The notes under the pieces: model-generated
Databases searched by the model: none
The model's input: the letters and a program-made list of their open reading frames with translations, nothing else
What the model was told of the DNA's origin: nothing
Source: Anolis sagrei
Taxonomy: Eukaryota > Chordata > Lepidosauria > Squamata > Anolidae
DNA length: 64,000 nucleotides
Reading direction: 5' to 3'
Assembly (NCBI RefSeq): GCF_037176765.1
Contig: NC_090026.1
Span: 59,711,252 to 59,775,251, forward strand
In this document: positions 1 to 23,271 of the stretch, piece after piece
How positions within the stretch are numbered: position 1 is the stretch's first letter
How the letters are laid out: every line of letters starts with the position of its first letter
Translations under genes and position numbers: made by a program

Positions 1-310
1 CCTGTTCAAGTGGTCTTGTCTTCATGGATTTTTCTAACTTTATAAGGTGACCAGCAGCTTCTGGTCTGTTCTTGTTTTTTGTTTTATTCCTGTCTGGGTA
101 TCATTGCCTTGGGATTATAATTTCATGGTTTTTGGACATTGTTTTTGATTGCAACATTTGGACACTGTTTTATCTGGCTGCCTTTAAATGCCTTATTGCT
201 TTTGGGAACCTTATCTATCCTTATGAACATTTATTTCTACTGGCCTTTTTGCTAAGCTTTAATAAAAAGGATTGTTTCTTTACTCAACGTGTGGTGTGTT
301 TATAGTCAGA
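1..310 (+). repeat. Unclassified AT-rich repeat-like stretch
   Basis: T-rich sequence ending in an AATAAA-type signal (about 261-266) and a T/G-rich tail, followed at once by a LINE 3' end. The layout resembles the end of a retroelement, but no family was recognised and no protein is encoded. It lies in an SDHA intron or further downstream, since the later SDHA exons are off the left edge. Confidence 0.25.
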
Positions 311-329
311 GGGGCTAGTTCCTGTTCTG

Positions 330-860
330 GAGTGCAACAGTGGCCTCTTACCAACCTGCCCGATCACTAAGATCTTCTGGAGAGACCCTTCTCTCGTTGC
401 TACGACCATCACAAATAGTTGGCGGGGACGAGAGAGAGAGCCTTCTTGGTAGCCGCCCTGGCCCATTGGAACTCCCATCCCATTGAGATTAAAACTGCCC
501 CTTACCTATTATCTTTCAAGAACCGGTTGAAGACCAACCTGTTCAAGCAAGCTTTTGATGAATGAATTCAATTGCTAACAACAGCAAGGTCGATTTGCAC
601 TGAGGTTAGCAAAATATACTATTTAATTGATGAGTCTCCACAATAATTGTAATTGGTTTCAAATGTTTTTAATGCTTAATATTTATTTATAGCTTATTTT
701 TGGACATTATTATGTTTTGTGTGATTCTTGTCTTGTATTTGATGTTAAATGTGCTTTGCTTTCTATTGTATTATGCTGTGAGCTGCTTTGGGTCCCATTA
801 GGGAGAAAAGGTGAATTTATTATCATTATTATTTTGAAAGGACATTCAGTATCAAATTGG
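330..860 (+). mobile_element. L2/CR1-like LINE 3' end, decayed
   Basis: Broken reading frames resemble the C-terminal region of L2-like LINE ORF2 (a gGDEREPS-type stretch near 430-460, then a piece ending KLLMNEF). Next comes the usual 3' tail, a gtgagctgctttgggtccc block at about 776-800, and a short ATT-rich end. The copy is 5'-truncated and carries stops and frameshifts. Confidence 0.55.
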
Positions 861-927
861 AATCCCATGTCAGGAAACTGTATATGGTCAAAGAAGCTTT
901 AAGAGTTGTTTCTCTTAAAAATATTTT

Positions 928-1110
928 CACATAATAATAATAATAATACTTTATTTATATACTGCTTTATCTTCCCGAAGGGACTCAGAGCAGTTCCCAG
1001 GTAACATCACAAAACATACAAAGTAAAACGACATAACCATAAGATTAACAAAACAATATAAGCATAAAAATTGTCGCCATAACACAGATATATTAAAAGT
1101 AATCCTGCCT
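928..1110 (-). mobile_element. LINE 3' tail, antisense
   Basis: Antisense copy of the common lizard LINE tail: a (TAA)n tract at about 933-948, then the tttatttatatactgc and cccgaagggactcagagc blocks. Only the 3' end survives. Confidence 0.5.
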
Positions 1111-1194
1111 GTTCAAGGCAATTTAAAAATTTAAAAGGCTGGGCCAAGATTTGTGCACATGAGATGTTGTAGTAGAGCCTGTAAGTAATGTTGC

Positions 1195-1876
1195 AAGCAG
1201 TAGTACGGGTGCCAGAAGGGGAAAAAGGGGTACTCATGAGCAGGAGTCAGATGAGGAACAACAAAGGAAAAGGATCCGGGATATACTTATGGCACCTACC
1301 AATGAGGACTCATTTGAGGGGTTCTCTGGAGATGAAGGGTCAATGAGTAAGGGAGAGGAAGGAGATACAATGGATGGGAATAGGAGAACAAAGAGTGTTA
1401 CTCAGGAGCAAGAATCGGATGAGGAGCGACAGAGGAAGAGGATCCGGGATATACTTACTGCTCCCACATATGAAGGATCATTTGTGGGTTTCTCTGGGAG
1501 TGATTGGTCAGGGAGTGTTGAAGATGGGGATGACACATTGGATTGGACTAAGGTAAAGGAGGTACAAATTGTATGTGCGGAGCCAATACCTAGTGATACA
1601 TTTGTAGGGTTCTCTGGTAACGAGGACTGGCAATCGGGGAATACATTTGAGTCTTGGGGGGGATCTAAGTCAGAAGATGGAGAAGTTGGAGAGATGGGAG
1701 TAGGAATTCACGTGTGGAATCAAGAACAGCTGCAAGGGATAACGACGGGGTCAGCTCATCTTCTGATGATGATGTGTAAGATAAAAGTAGACTCTGAAAT
1801 GGGGAATCTTTGCAGAAGGCAAGGTGTTGGTTTATGTTGGTGCATTGGGTACTTGTCACTGCCTGTTTCATGTTAG
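1195..1876 (+). other. Acidic repeat ORF, unrecognised, probably TE-derived
   Basis: One frame is open from about 1195 to the stop at 1876; its first in-frame ATG is at 1289. It holds an internal repeat of about 55 residues, in which a Q-E-S-D-E-E / R-K-R-I-R-D-I-L block is followed by A-P-T-x-E-x-S-F-x-G-F-S-G. The first module is seen twice and the F-x-G-F-S-G part three times. The protein is very acidic and has no catalytic motif I can name. It abuts an LTR-like segment, so it may be part of an old retroelement. It could also be an unknown repeat gene. No function is proposed. Confidence 0.4.
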
Positions 1877-2342
1877 CATTGGGTCCTGGATCTACAGGTT
1901 ACTACTTCTGTTCATGTGTGCTTTCGACTTGGCTTGGGTTCTCGTGAGTGTGGATTTCCCCCTTCCTTGACTTTGGATCAGTTTGACTACAACGCTGCCT
2001 ACGTGGACTTTGGAGCTTCGGTACTTTGGATTCGGCTTGCTATGACCTCAGACTTTGCTTGACCACACTTTCTTCCCTGCGTCTCCTTTGTTAACTATTT
2101 ACATGTGCTATTTTGTGTGACTATTTTGTGTGACTTTCAGAGCGCTTTGTTTTAATCCGGTTCTTTTCTCCAGATAATCCAGGTTATTGCTTTAGTTACC
2201 TTTTTGAACTAGGACTGGTTTTCACCTTTGAGTTTTGGCCAGAGACACTGAGTTAAGTATCTCTGAGTCCTTTTTTTGTTTAATAAACTCTATTTTAGAA
2301 CTAACTCTGAGTCTGGCCCTTTAAGGCGTTTGTGTTCCGACA
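1873..2342 (+). mobile_element. LTR-like segment (fossil), family unknown
   Basis: Roughly 470 bp starting TGTTAG and ending CCGACA, with an AATAAA signal near 2280 about 60 bp before its end. That is the layout expected of a long terminal repeat lying after an internal region. No second copy of this sequence and no clear target-site duplication were seen in the window. The call rests only on layout. Confidence 0.3.
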
Positions 2343-2735
2343 TGAGATTAGTTCAAAATAAACAGTTCCCAAATGTCAAAATTGTTACAACATTTCTGCC
2401 ACTGATCTTTTCAGTATATTAGTCTTAAACCTTTGTCCACTTCATCTTGAAGATATGCCAACCTATCTGGTATTTGCACCTGCTCTATGTTTAGGGACCT
2501 CATTTTTTGAATGGACTCCATGTCACCTCATATATCCTCCATAGATTGGTCATCTCTAGGAAAGGAGAGTGAGACCCACCATGTCTGCAAATTGACTGGC
2601 ACGTTACCTGTGTTCACCTGCATATTTCAATTCCTTATCATATCTGTGTTTTTTCTTAAAGGGATACAAAGAGAAATCAGTAATATATGTACACATAATA
2701 AAGTTTTGTTGACGGTAGCATTACAGAACTTTTAC
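2343..2735. other. SDHA intron 7 (part), nothing recognised
   Basis: Single-copy-looking AT-rich sequence next to the SDHA exon 7 donor. No repeat family, ORF or RNA gene was recognised. SDHA exon 8, which encodes the segment after the HPTG motif, is not present here and must lie to the left of the window. Confidence 0.5.
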
Positions 2736-16853
<14,118 letters not shown>

Positions 16854-16880
16854 TTCGCACCGGCCGGGAGAAGGGCCACT

Positions 16881-16890
16881 GCGCGTGCGC
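16881..16890 (-). promoter_or_regulatory. NRF-1-like site near the SDHA start
   Basis: On the minus strand the core reads GCGCACGCGC, an exact match to the NRF-1 core GCGCAYGCGC. It sits about 30 bp upstream of the SDHA ATG. NRF-1 is a known activator of respiratory-chain genes. Confidence 0.6.
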
Positions 16891-17163
16891 CGAGAGCGAA
16901 GGGCGTCCTGAGGGAGCGAGGGATAGTCAGGGCGGGACAAACCAACGGGAGCGCCTATCCTGGGGAAACATTCAACAGAACTAGAGGCTGGAGAAAGAAG
17001 GGGAAAAAAGAGTCCCTGGAGAAAGAAGGGGAGAATAAGTCATGGACCCAAGTCCATCACACAGATCGAAATGAGAACAAAAAGCGGCAATAAGCGACCC
17101 CCACTAATATGGAAGCGTCACCCCCTCCTAACGGAATGGTTCATTCCGAAAAGGAACCATTAC

Positions 17164-17175
17164 TGCGCATGCGTC
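17164..17175 (+). promoter_or_regulatory. Second NRF-1-like site
   Basis: tgcgcatgcgtc differs from the palindromic NRF-1 core by one base at its right end. It lies between the two gene starts, near the presumed CCDC127 promoter. Confidence 0.5.
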
Positions 17176-17189
17176 TTAAATCAATGGCA

Positions 17190-17292
17190 GTCGCAAAGCG
17201 TTGGAGGGAGCTTGGCTGAGGATTCCTGCCGCACTTCCCTACCCTCGTGTCGTGACGTCAGAATGGGTGGTCGCGAATCAGCGTGTGCTCGG
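17190..17292 (+). other. CCDC127: Proposed CCDC127 non-coding exon 1
   Basis: A consensus donor (cgg followed by GTAAGG, GT at 17293-17294) lies in the CpG-rich block. The coding exon at 23151 has an acceptor 8 bp before its ATG, so an upstream 5' UTR exon must exist. This is the best candidate by position. The 5' limit is a guess; RNA evidence is lacking. Confidence 0.4.
17253..17260 (+). promoter_or_regulatory. Perfect CRE (TGACGTCA)
   Basis: The full palindromic cAMP-response/ATF element, about 33 bp upstream of the proposed CCDC127 exon 1 donor. An ETS-type cacttcc lies just upstream at about 17232. Confidence 0.6.
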
Positions 17293-17586
17293 GTAAGGGA
17301 CTCGTCCACAACAGAGGGGGTCCTGTCAGGGCCGCATGGCTTTCCCCGAGGCCTGCCCCTTGCCGGCTTGGCTTCAGGCCCCTGTGAGGCCCTTCAGAAG
17401 AAAGACCGCAATGGGCTACGCCTTTGGAGAAGCCACTCGCCAAAGGCTCGGGTGTCTTCCCATCAAGGCCTCCGCCTGAGGTGGGAGGGAGGGAGGGAGA
17501 GCCCCCCCTCCTTTGCCTCCCCCGCTCTCTCGCCCCTTGGCTCCCACAGCATTGCCCCCCCCCCCCGCCTCTCTTATGTAACTAGC

Positions 17587-17722
17587 ATCGAGGGGCCAGA
17601 GAGGAAACGGGAGAGGCCTGCCCTGCCTTTGAAGGCTGTGTAGAGGCTGGGAATTCTGCTTCTCTTGCTTACTATTAGCTAGGTTGGGAACCCAGCAGTG
17701 CCTGTGTTATTAGAAGAAAGCA
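17587..17722 (+). repeat. Left copy of a long direct duplication, first part
   Basis: The sequence from gaggggccagagaggaaacg to attagaagaaagcatt recurs at 19379-19515. Its continuation is at 18386-18497, after a Penelope-like insertion. Together the two parts make about 245 bp flanking an antisense LINE. Confidence 0.75.
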
Positions 17723-18385
17723 TTCTTCTCTGCAGGAGTCTACCGTATACCATGCAGCTGTGGAAAAGTCTACATAGGGACCACCAAACGCAGCATTGCC
17801 CAAACAAGAATCCAGGAACATGAAAGGCACTGCAGACTATTTCAACAAGAGAAATCAGCCATAGCAGATCACCTGATGAACCAACCTGGACACAGCATTT
17901 TATTTGAGAACACAAAAATGCTGGACCACTCTCACAACCACCATGTCAGACTACACAGAGAAGCCATTGAAATCCACAAACATGTGGAAGAAACCATGAA
18001 AATGAACAAAATCTGGCTACCAGTATTAAAAAATTCTAAAATTGCAACAGCAAAAACAGCAGAGAGAAAAACAGGCAGGGACATCTGATCACCTTTCAAG
18101 AAGAGTTTTGCTCCAGGCACAGTCAGCCCAATGTATGCTAATCAAGGTGGTCAGCTGAAAGATTCACACCCAGTCCAACTTACAAAAGCCCTTTGTCTCA
18201 CACTGGTCATTCCACAGATATATAAACCCCCTTTTTCCCAGTCCCAGCAGACCTCACCTCTGAGGATGCTTGCCATAGATGCAGGCGAAACATCAGGAGA
18301 AATGCCTCTAGAACATGGCCATATAGCCCAAAAAAACCTACAAGAACCTAGTGATTCCAGCCATGAAAGCCTTCGACAATACAGA
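17723..18385 (+). mobile_element. Penelope-like element, 3' part
   Basis: Encodes the GIY-YIG-type endonuclease region (GVYRIPCSCGKVYIGTTKRS, then HERHCRLF and SAIADHLMNQPGHSILF). After the stop at 18086-18088 comes a non-coding end with a hammerhead-like core and the tail ccatgaaagccttcgacaatac. A 13-bp duplication (agaagaaagcatt) flanks it at 17708-17720 and 18383-18395. The element is 5'-truncated, keeping only the end of its single ORF. Compared with the copy at 29386-30298 it lacks about six residues (DNFNRK). Confidence 0.88.
18252..18300 (+). ncRNA. Hammerhead-ribozyme-like core in Penelope end
   Basis: CTGAGGA (18260-18266), stem II gcttgc / gcaggc with loop catagat, then GAAAC (18287-18291) and the triplet atc followed by agg. 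Upstream ctcacct pairs with downstream aggagaa as stem I with one mismatch. Penelope-like elements are known to carry hammerhead motifs in their terminal repeats. Here the usual GTC cleavage triplet reads ATC, which may lower activity. Confidence 0.6.
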
Positions 18386-18497
18386 AGAAAGCATTGTTTG
18401 TTTTAGGATGTTAGGTAATATCCCTGAAGTTTGGTCCAGATTCATCATTGGATAGGTTCAGTGCTCTCTGGATAAGGATGAAATGCAATTCCCAGAT

Positions 18498-19378
18498 TTT
18501 ATTTATTTATTTATTTATTATTTGAACTTATATGCCACCACTCCCCTGGGGCTTGGAGCAGCTTACAAGAACAGGCTAAAATTGAACACAATTTAAAAAC
18601 AATTTAAAAACAGCAATCAAAGATCAAAGGCCCGTTGAAACAGATATGTCTTACATGCCCTGCGGAAAGCTGATAAGTCCCGCGAGGCACGGACTTCAGG
18701 TGGCAGAGCATTCCAGAGTGATGGTGCCACTGCTGTAAAGGCTCTGCGTCTGGTTGCTGTTAGACGCAAGGTCTTGACACTGGGGACCTCCAATAGATCT
18801 TGGTCCTCAGAACGGAGGGATCTCTGGAGTTGGTAGGGGGTGAGGCGGTCCCTCAGGTACATTGGCCCCAGACCATGCAAGGCCTTAAAGGTGAGTACCA
18901 TCACTTTGAAAGTGATCCCGTGCTCAATTGGTAACCAGTCCAGCTGCAGTAAGATTGGTGTTATGTGGCATCTCATCGGAATTCCTGCAAGAAGCCGAGC
19001 AGCTGCATTTTGTACTTGAGCTTCCGGATCACCAACAGAGGAAGGCCATTGTAGAGGCTGTTACAGTAGTCCAGTCTTGAGATGACCGTAGCCTGGATCA
19101 CCGTAGCTAGGTCGTCCCTGAACAGATAGCGGGCCAGCCGTCTAGCCTGCTGCAGATGAAAGAAGGCAGTTCTGCTAACGGCGGAGACCTGGGCCTCCAT
19201 CGTCAGCAGAGGGTCCAAAAGGACTCCCAGACTCTTTACCAATGATGACGGGCGTAGCCCCTCGCCATCCAGGGTAGGCAGCTGGATATCCCCACTGCCC
19301 GGTTGACTCAGCCATAGGATCCCCGTCTTTGCTGGATTCACCCTCAACCTGCTGGCACGCAGCCATCCAGTAACAGCC
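18498..19378 (-). mobile_element. L2-like LINE 3' end, antisense
   Basis: Two frames in minus orientation encode ORF2 C-terminal sequence. 19347-18973 holds LRVNPAKTGILWLS, VKSLGVLLDPLLTME and SRLDYCNSLYNGLP. 18976-18617 holds RCHITPILLQLDWLPIEHG, YLRDRLTPYQLQRSLRSE and RRRAFTAVAPSLWNALPPEV. A frameshift separates them. The 3' tail is the (TTTA)n tract at 18500-18520. It lies in CCDC127 intron 1 and is flanked by a long duplication. Confidence 0.85.
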
Positions 19379-19880
19379 TCGAGGGGCCAGAGAGGAAATG
19401 GGAGAGGCCTGCCCTGCCTTTGAAGGCTGTGTAGAGGCTGGGAATTCTGCTGCTCTTGCTTATTATTAACTAGCTTGGGAACCCAGCAGTGCCCGGATTA
19501 TTAGAAGCATTGTTTGTTTTAGGATGATAGGTAACATGGCTGAAGTTTGGTCCAGATTCATCATTGGATGGGTTCAGTGCTCTCTGGATAAGGATGAAAT
19601 ACAATTTCCCAGATTCCCAGTGCAATCGCCCCCAAACCTAGCCTGTACGCACTGTTGGCCTTGTTAGTGTATGTAAAGTTTGGTTGAGATCTCACATCGT
19701 CTGGGTTCAGTGTTTTTTGGATGTAAGTGAACTACAACTCTCAAAAATCTACATCCATTCCTCCAAACCCCTGCAGTATGTTCAGTTGGTCGTGGGGCTT
19801 CTCTGTGCCAAGTTTGGTCCCAGTCCATTGGCAGTGGGGGTCAGAGTTTCTTGGGATGTAGGTGAACTATAACCGGGCCT
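19379..19880 (-). repeat. Right duplication copy, then Helitron-type repeats
   Basis: 19379-19612 repeats 17587-17722 plus 18386-18497 without interruption. Onward it consists of Helitron-type internal blocks (tttggtccagattcatcattgg, ggatgtaagtgaactacaac, caagtttggtcccagtcc), continuing at 20330-20560 beyond a hAT insertion. Confidence 0.6.
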
Positions 19881-20327
19881 GTAGCGAGGGGGGGGGGGGG
19901 TAAGGGGTTCAAACCCCCTCCCCAAAATTTTTCAGGTTAAAAAAAATAAACCTGGTTTACTCATGAATTTTAACTGGTTAACCAAATCCCCATGCTAAGT
20001 CAATGAGATGCAAAAAATTAAGAGTCCCTCCAGAACTGCAAGCACCATCTCAAGCAAATATTGACAATTTATTCACACTGTCATTACTTACAGCAATAGC
20101 CGATGTAGCGAAGCAACCAAGTGGGGGGGGGGGTGTTGAATGCTCTCATTAAGGAGGGCGACTTGGTGGAGGTGGTTGACAGGAGTGGAGCTGCAGGCTA
20201 TTGAAGGCTGTGCTCTTTGCTTCAGCGTGAGCTGGGAGGCAGGTTTCAACTCCCCCCCTCCCAAATTTTCAACCCCCCCCCCAAATTTTCAACCCTCCCC
20301 CAAATTTTTTTCTGGCTACGGCCCTGA
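19873..20327 (+). mobile_element. Non-autonomous hAT element with C/G tracts
   Basis: Same family as the element at 5233. It starts cgggcctgtagcg and ends ggctacggccctg. The 8-bp actataac lies directly outside both ends, an exact hAT-size duplication made within a Helitron-type repeat. It is longer than the 5233 copy by an extra block at 19930-20075. Confidence 0.75.
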
Positions 20328-20570
20328 CTATAACTCCCAAAATTAAGGTCCATTCCCACTAATCCTTGCAGTATGTTTAGTTGATCATGGGGCTTCTCTG
20401 TGCCAGGTTTGGTCCCAGTCCATTGTCGGTGGAGTTCACAGTATCAGTGAGGGTACTGCAAATCCCAGTATTCATGGCAAGTGTGGTCCAAGAACCATGG
20501 CTGGTTGGGTGTGAGTCAAGTACAACTCCAGTAAATCCCCAAACCTGATGAATTCCTCTGCTTGCTGTGT
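20328..20570 (-). repeat. Helitron-type repeat, continuation
   Basis: Continues the block interrupted by the hAT element: aactcccaaaattaaggtccattcccac, then gtgccaggtttggtcccagtcc. It ends without recognisable Helitron termini. Confidence 0.5.
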
Positions 20571-20574
20571 GCCA

Positions 20575-21085
20575 CAGGAAAGAATAGAAAAGGGTTAAGG
20601 GAGAGGGAGTGGGTGAGGTCAGTTTTAAAAATAATTTAGGTTCCTGCTTCCTTCTCAAATTTTTTTACACCGATTAATTTTTAATAGTTTGAAATATTTG
20701 AATTGTATAAGCTGATGTGAGGAACAAAACACCTTTTTTCCTTTTCTTCATGTTTTCTCATTGGTACCTATAATAGAATTTGATACCTACAATAGAATTT
20801 GAGGCGCAGAACAATTCACCACTTGAAACATGATGTCTTTATCTCCTACCATTTAGTGTGACTGTACCCTTACAATTATATAGGAAATGAAAATGTTACA
20901 GTTGACATCAGAAAAAGATATGATGTATCCTTCATTACATTTCAATCATGACCTTTTTTCCCCCTTTTTGCAATTCATGTGTGCTCAGTAAGTCATTCTG
21001 GAGGCTGGTACTGTTTCGCTTTCCTGTTGTAAGCAAACACACAAAACTACAGTAAGATTGGCTAGAATGCAGAAAACCTGACTCC
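20575..21085. other. CCDC127 intron 1 (part), nothing recognised
   Basis: AT-rich sequence with a short direct repeat (ctataatagaatttga and ctacaatagaatttga near 20770-20800). No family or gene was recognised. Confidence 0.45.
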
Positions 21086-21091
21086 TAAAGT

Positions 21092-21250
21092 CTATGGCCC
21101 CTTCTACACTGCCATATAAAATCCAAATTGTCTGCTTTGAATTGGATTCTATGGCAGTGTAGATTCAGATAATTCAGTTCAAAGCAGATAATGTAGATTA
21201 TCTGCTTTGATGTTCTGGATTTTATGGCAGTGTAGAAGAGCTCTATGTTT
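21092..21250. mobile_element. Palindromic MITE, about 155 bp
   Basis: Inverted ends (ccccttctacactgccatataaaatcc and ggattttatggcagtgtagaag). The interior also folds, as attgtctgctttgaattgg and atctgctttgatgttc repeat in opposite senses. It encodes no protein. The superfamily was not fixed. Confidence 0.7.
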
Positions 21251-21299
21251 CCATAGCCCTCCTTTACTATACTCACAATTCTAATGTTGTTTTAAAAAA

Positions 21300-22090
21300 G
21301 TAAAAAGGATTTTGTAAAAAAGACTGTAGAAAGGAACTTTTTGTCCATTTTTATTAATTCAGGTACCAGGTACTCCATTAGCTGCCGTTTATTTTCCGGG
21401 CCCAATTCAAGGTGCTGGTTATCATCTACAAAGCTCTAAACGGTTTGGGACCCACCTACCTTCGTGACCGTATCTCTCTCCATGAACCAACCCTTCGATC
21501 TTCGGGGGAGGCCCTCCTTTCGCCCCTGCCAATCTCACAGGCTCGACTTGTGGGCACAAGGGAGAGAGCCTTCTCCACTGTGGCTCCCCGACTCTGGAAC
21601 TCATTACCTGGAGATATCCGGAAAGCCCCTACACTAGAAACATTTAAAAAGAACCTTAAAACCTGGCTCTTCCGCTGCACCTTTGGCGAGTAGGTGTAGA
21701 ACATGACACTATTGCTCCCCTCAACGCTTCTGTCACTGGAGTACACGCCCCCCCAAATGGGAAGTATAGTTTCACAACCCAGGGGGGAAACCAAGTCTTT
21801 ATGAGCTCCCTGCAAATAACTTGCTCCTATTTTCATCTCATTAGAGTTTTTAACTTTTTATCCTGTACATGTGGCCTGCCCACTGTTACTGCAACTGTGT
21901 TTTTTGTTTATTGTAATGTTATTTTGTTATTGTATTCATATTTTTTTTCCTTTTGATGATGTTGCTTGTTGTTTATGGTTTGGTTTTATTTTGATGTAAT
22001 ATGTTGTTCGGACTTGGCCCCAAGTAAGCTGCTCCGAGTCCCCATCAGGGAGATGGTGGCGGGGTATAAGTAAAGATTATTATTATATTA
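21300..22090 (+). mobile_element. L2-like LINE 3' end
   Basis: The frame at about 21370-21693 encodes the ORF2 C-terminus ([64 protein letters not shown]). It is followed by about 380 bp of 3' UTR with ctgctccgagtccccatcagggag and a TTA-rich tail. Strongly 5'-truncated. Confidence 0.85.
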
Positions 22091-23140
22091 TTATTATGTA
22101 TCACTTTTATTTCCAAATCCGGAACTAAAAGGTATATTTATTTTAATTCTAGGATGGTTTTCATCAAGCGACTTCTATCTTTGTGTTTTGAGTGATTATA
22201 TTTGCATCATTATTATACAGAAATAAAAGGTATGGATTTGTTTCATTATCTCTTTCATTCTTGACTTTCATATTTATTTAATATATGTAAAGGATATGGT
22301 CCCCTGGAATTTCAGAAACCAGATTCCTTTTTTCTCTAATTTACTTGTATTGGGAGTCTTTTAAAACGTGGTAGAAGAGCACTCGAAATTAACTATTCTC
22401 TTTATGAGGATATTGTTTCATGGCCAAGACAGGAGAAGTAAGTGGGGAATAAATGAAGGGACAGGTGGCATTGGGAACAAAGGGGGAAAACCAAGTTAAG
22501 GAGGAAACTAAGAGCTAAGAGGAAGGAAAGGAAGTAAAACTTAGGGTGGATCTACTCTGTAGAATTACTGCTGTTTGATTACCTACCATGTCTCAATGCT
22601 ATGGAATCTTGGGAGCTGTAGTGTTGCAAGGTGTGAGAAAGAGGATACTGACTGATGTTTATGTATTTCAATAGATTTTAAAATTATTTCAATTGTTTTA
22701 ATGATTTATTTTTAACATTCATATGATTAATTCTATTTTAATGTTCTTGGTTTTAAATTGTACATTTTAGGGTGTTTTTTAAAACATTTTTAGCTGCCTT
22801 GAGTCTCATTTAAGTGAGAAAAAGCTAGATGCAATCAAACAATCAACCAGGTCTCTAGCTTTCTATGCCAAAGAATACAGGTGCCTTGGTAATACAAACC
22901 TCAGGATTCCCTAGCATTGAGCCCTGACAGTGGTGTCAAACAGTATTAATTCTACAGTGTATATGAACTCTTCCTTAGCTTCAGTCTTCCTTTTAATTAT
23001 TGCCCATCTTCATGGCAGTTTTCCATATACAATTTTCAGACCATGTTAGCGATATATGTTGGCCCAACAATGTGCAACCAACAGTATATTTTAAAACCAA
23101 GTATTAAATACCTAAAAATTATATTTTTTTCCTGATTTTA
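22090..23140. other. CCDC127 intron 1 (rest), nothing clear
   Basis: AT-rich. A weak LINE-tail-like block (cattttagggtgttttttaaaacatttttagctgccttgag) ends near 22830. Otherwise no recognised feature up to the CCDC127 coding exon. Confidence 0.4.
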
Positions 23141-23150
23141 AGGTTTGTCC

Positions 23151-23271
23151 ATGAATAATTTAAATGATCCTCCTAACTGGAACATCCGGCCCAATGCAGG
23201 GAATGAGGATGACCGTGGAAGCAAATGGAATTATGCCTTGTTGGTTCCAATGTTGGGGCTGGCTGCATTCC
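23151..23271 (+). CDS. CCDC127: CCDC127 first coding exon
   Basis: The ATG lies 8 bp after the acceptor gattttaag (AG at 23141-23142). The exon encodes MNNLNDPPNWNIRPNAG to GLAAF plus one base of the next codon. Donor GTAAGT. 121 coding bases, phase 1 at its end. Confidence 0.95.
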
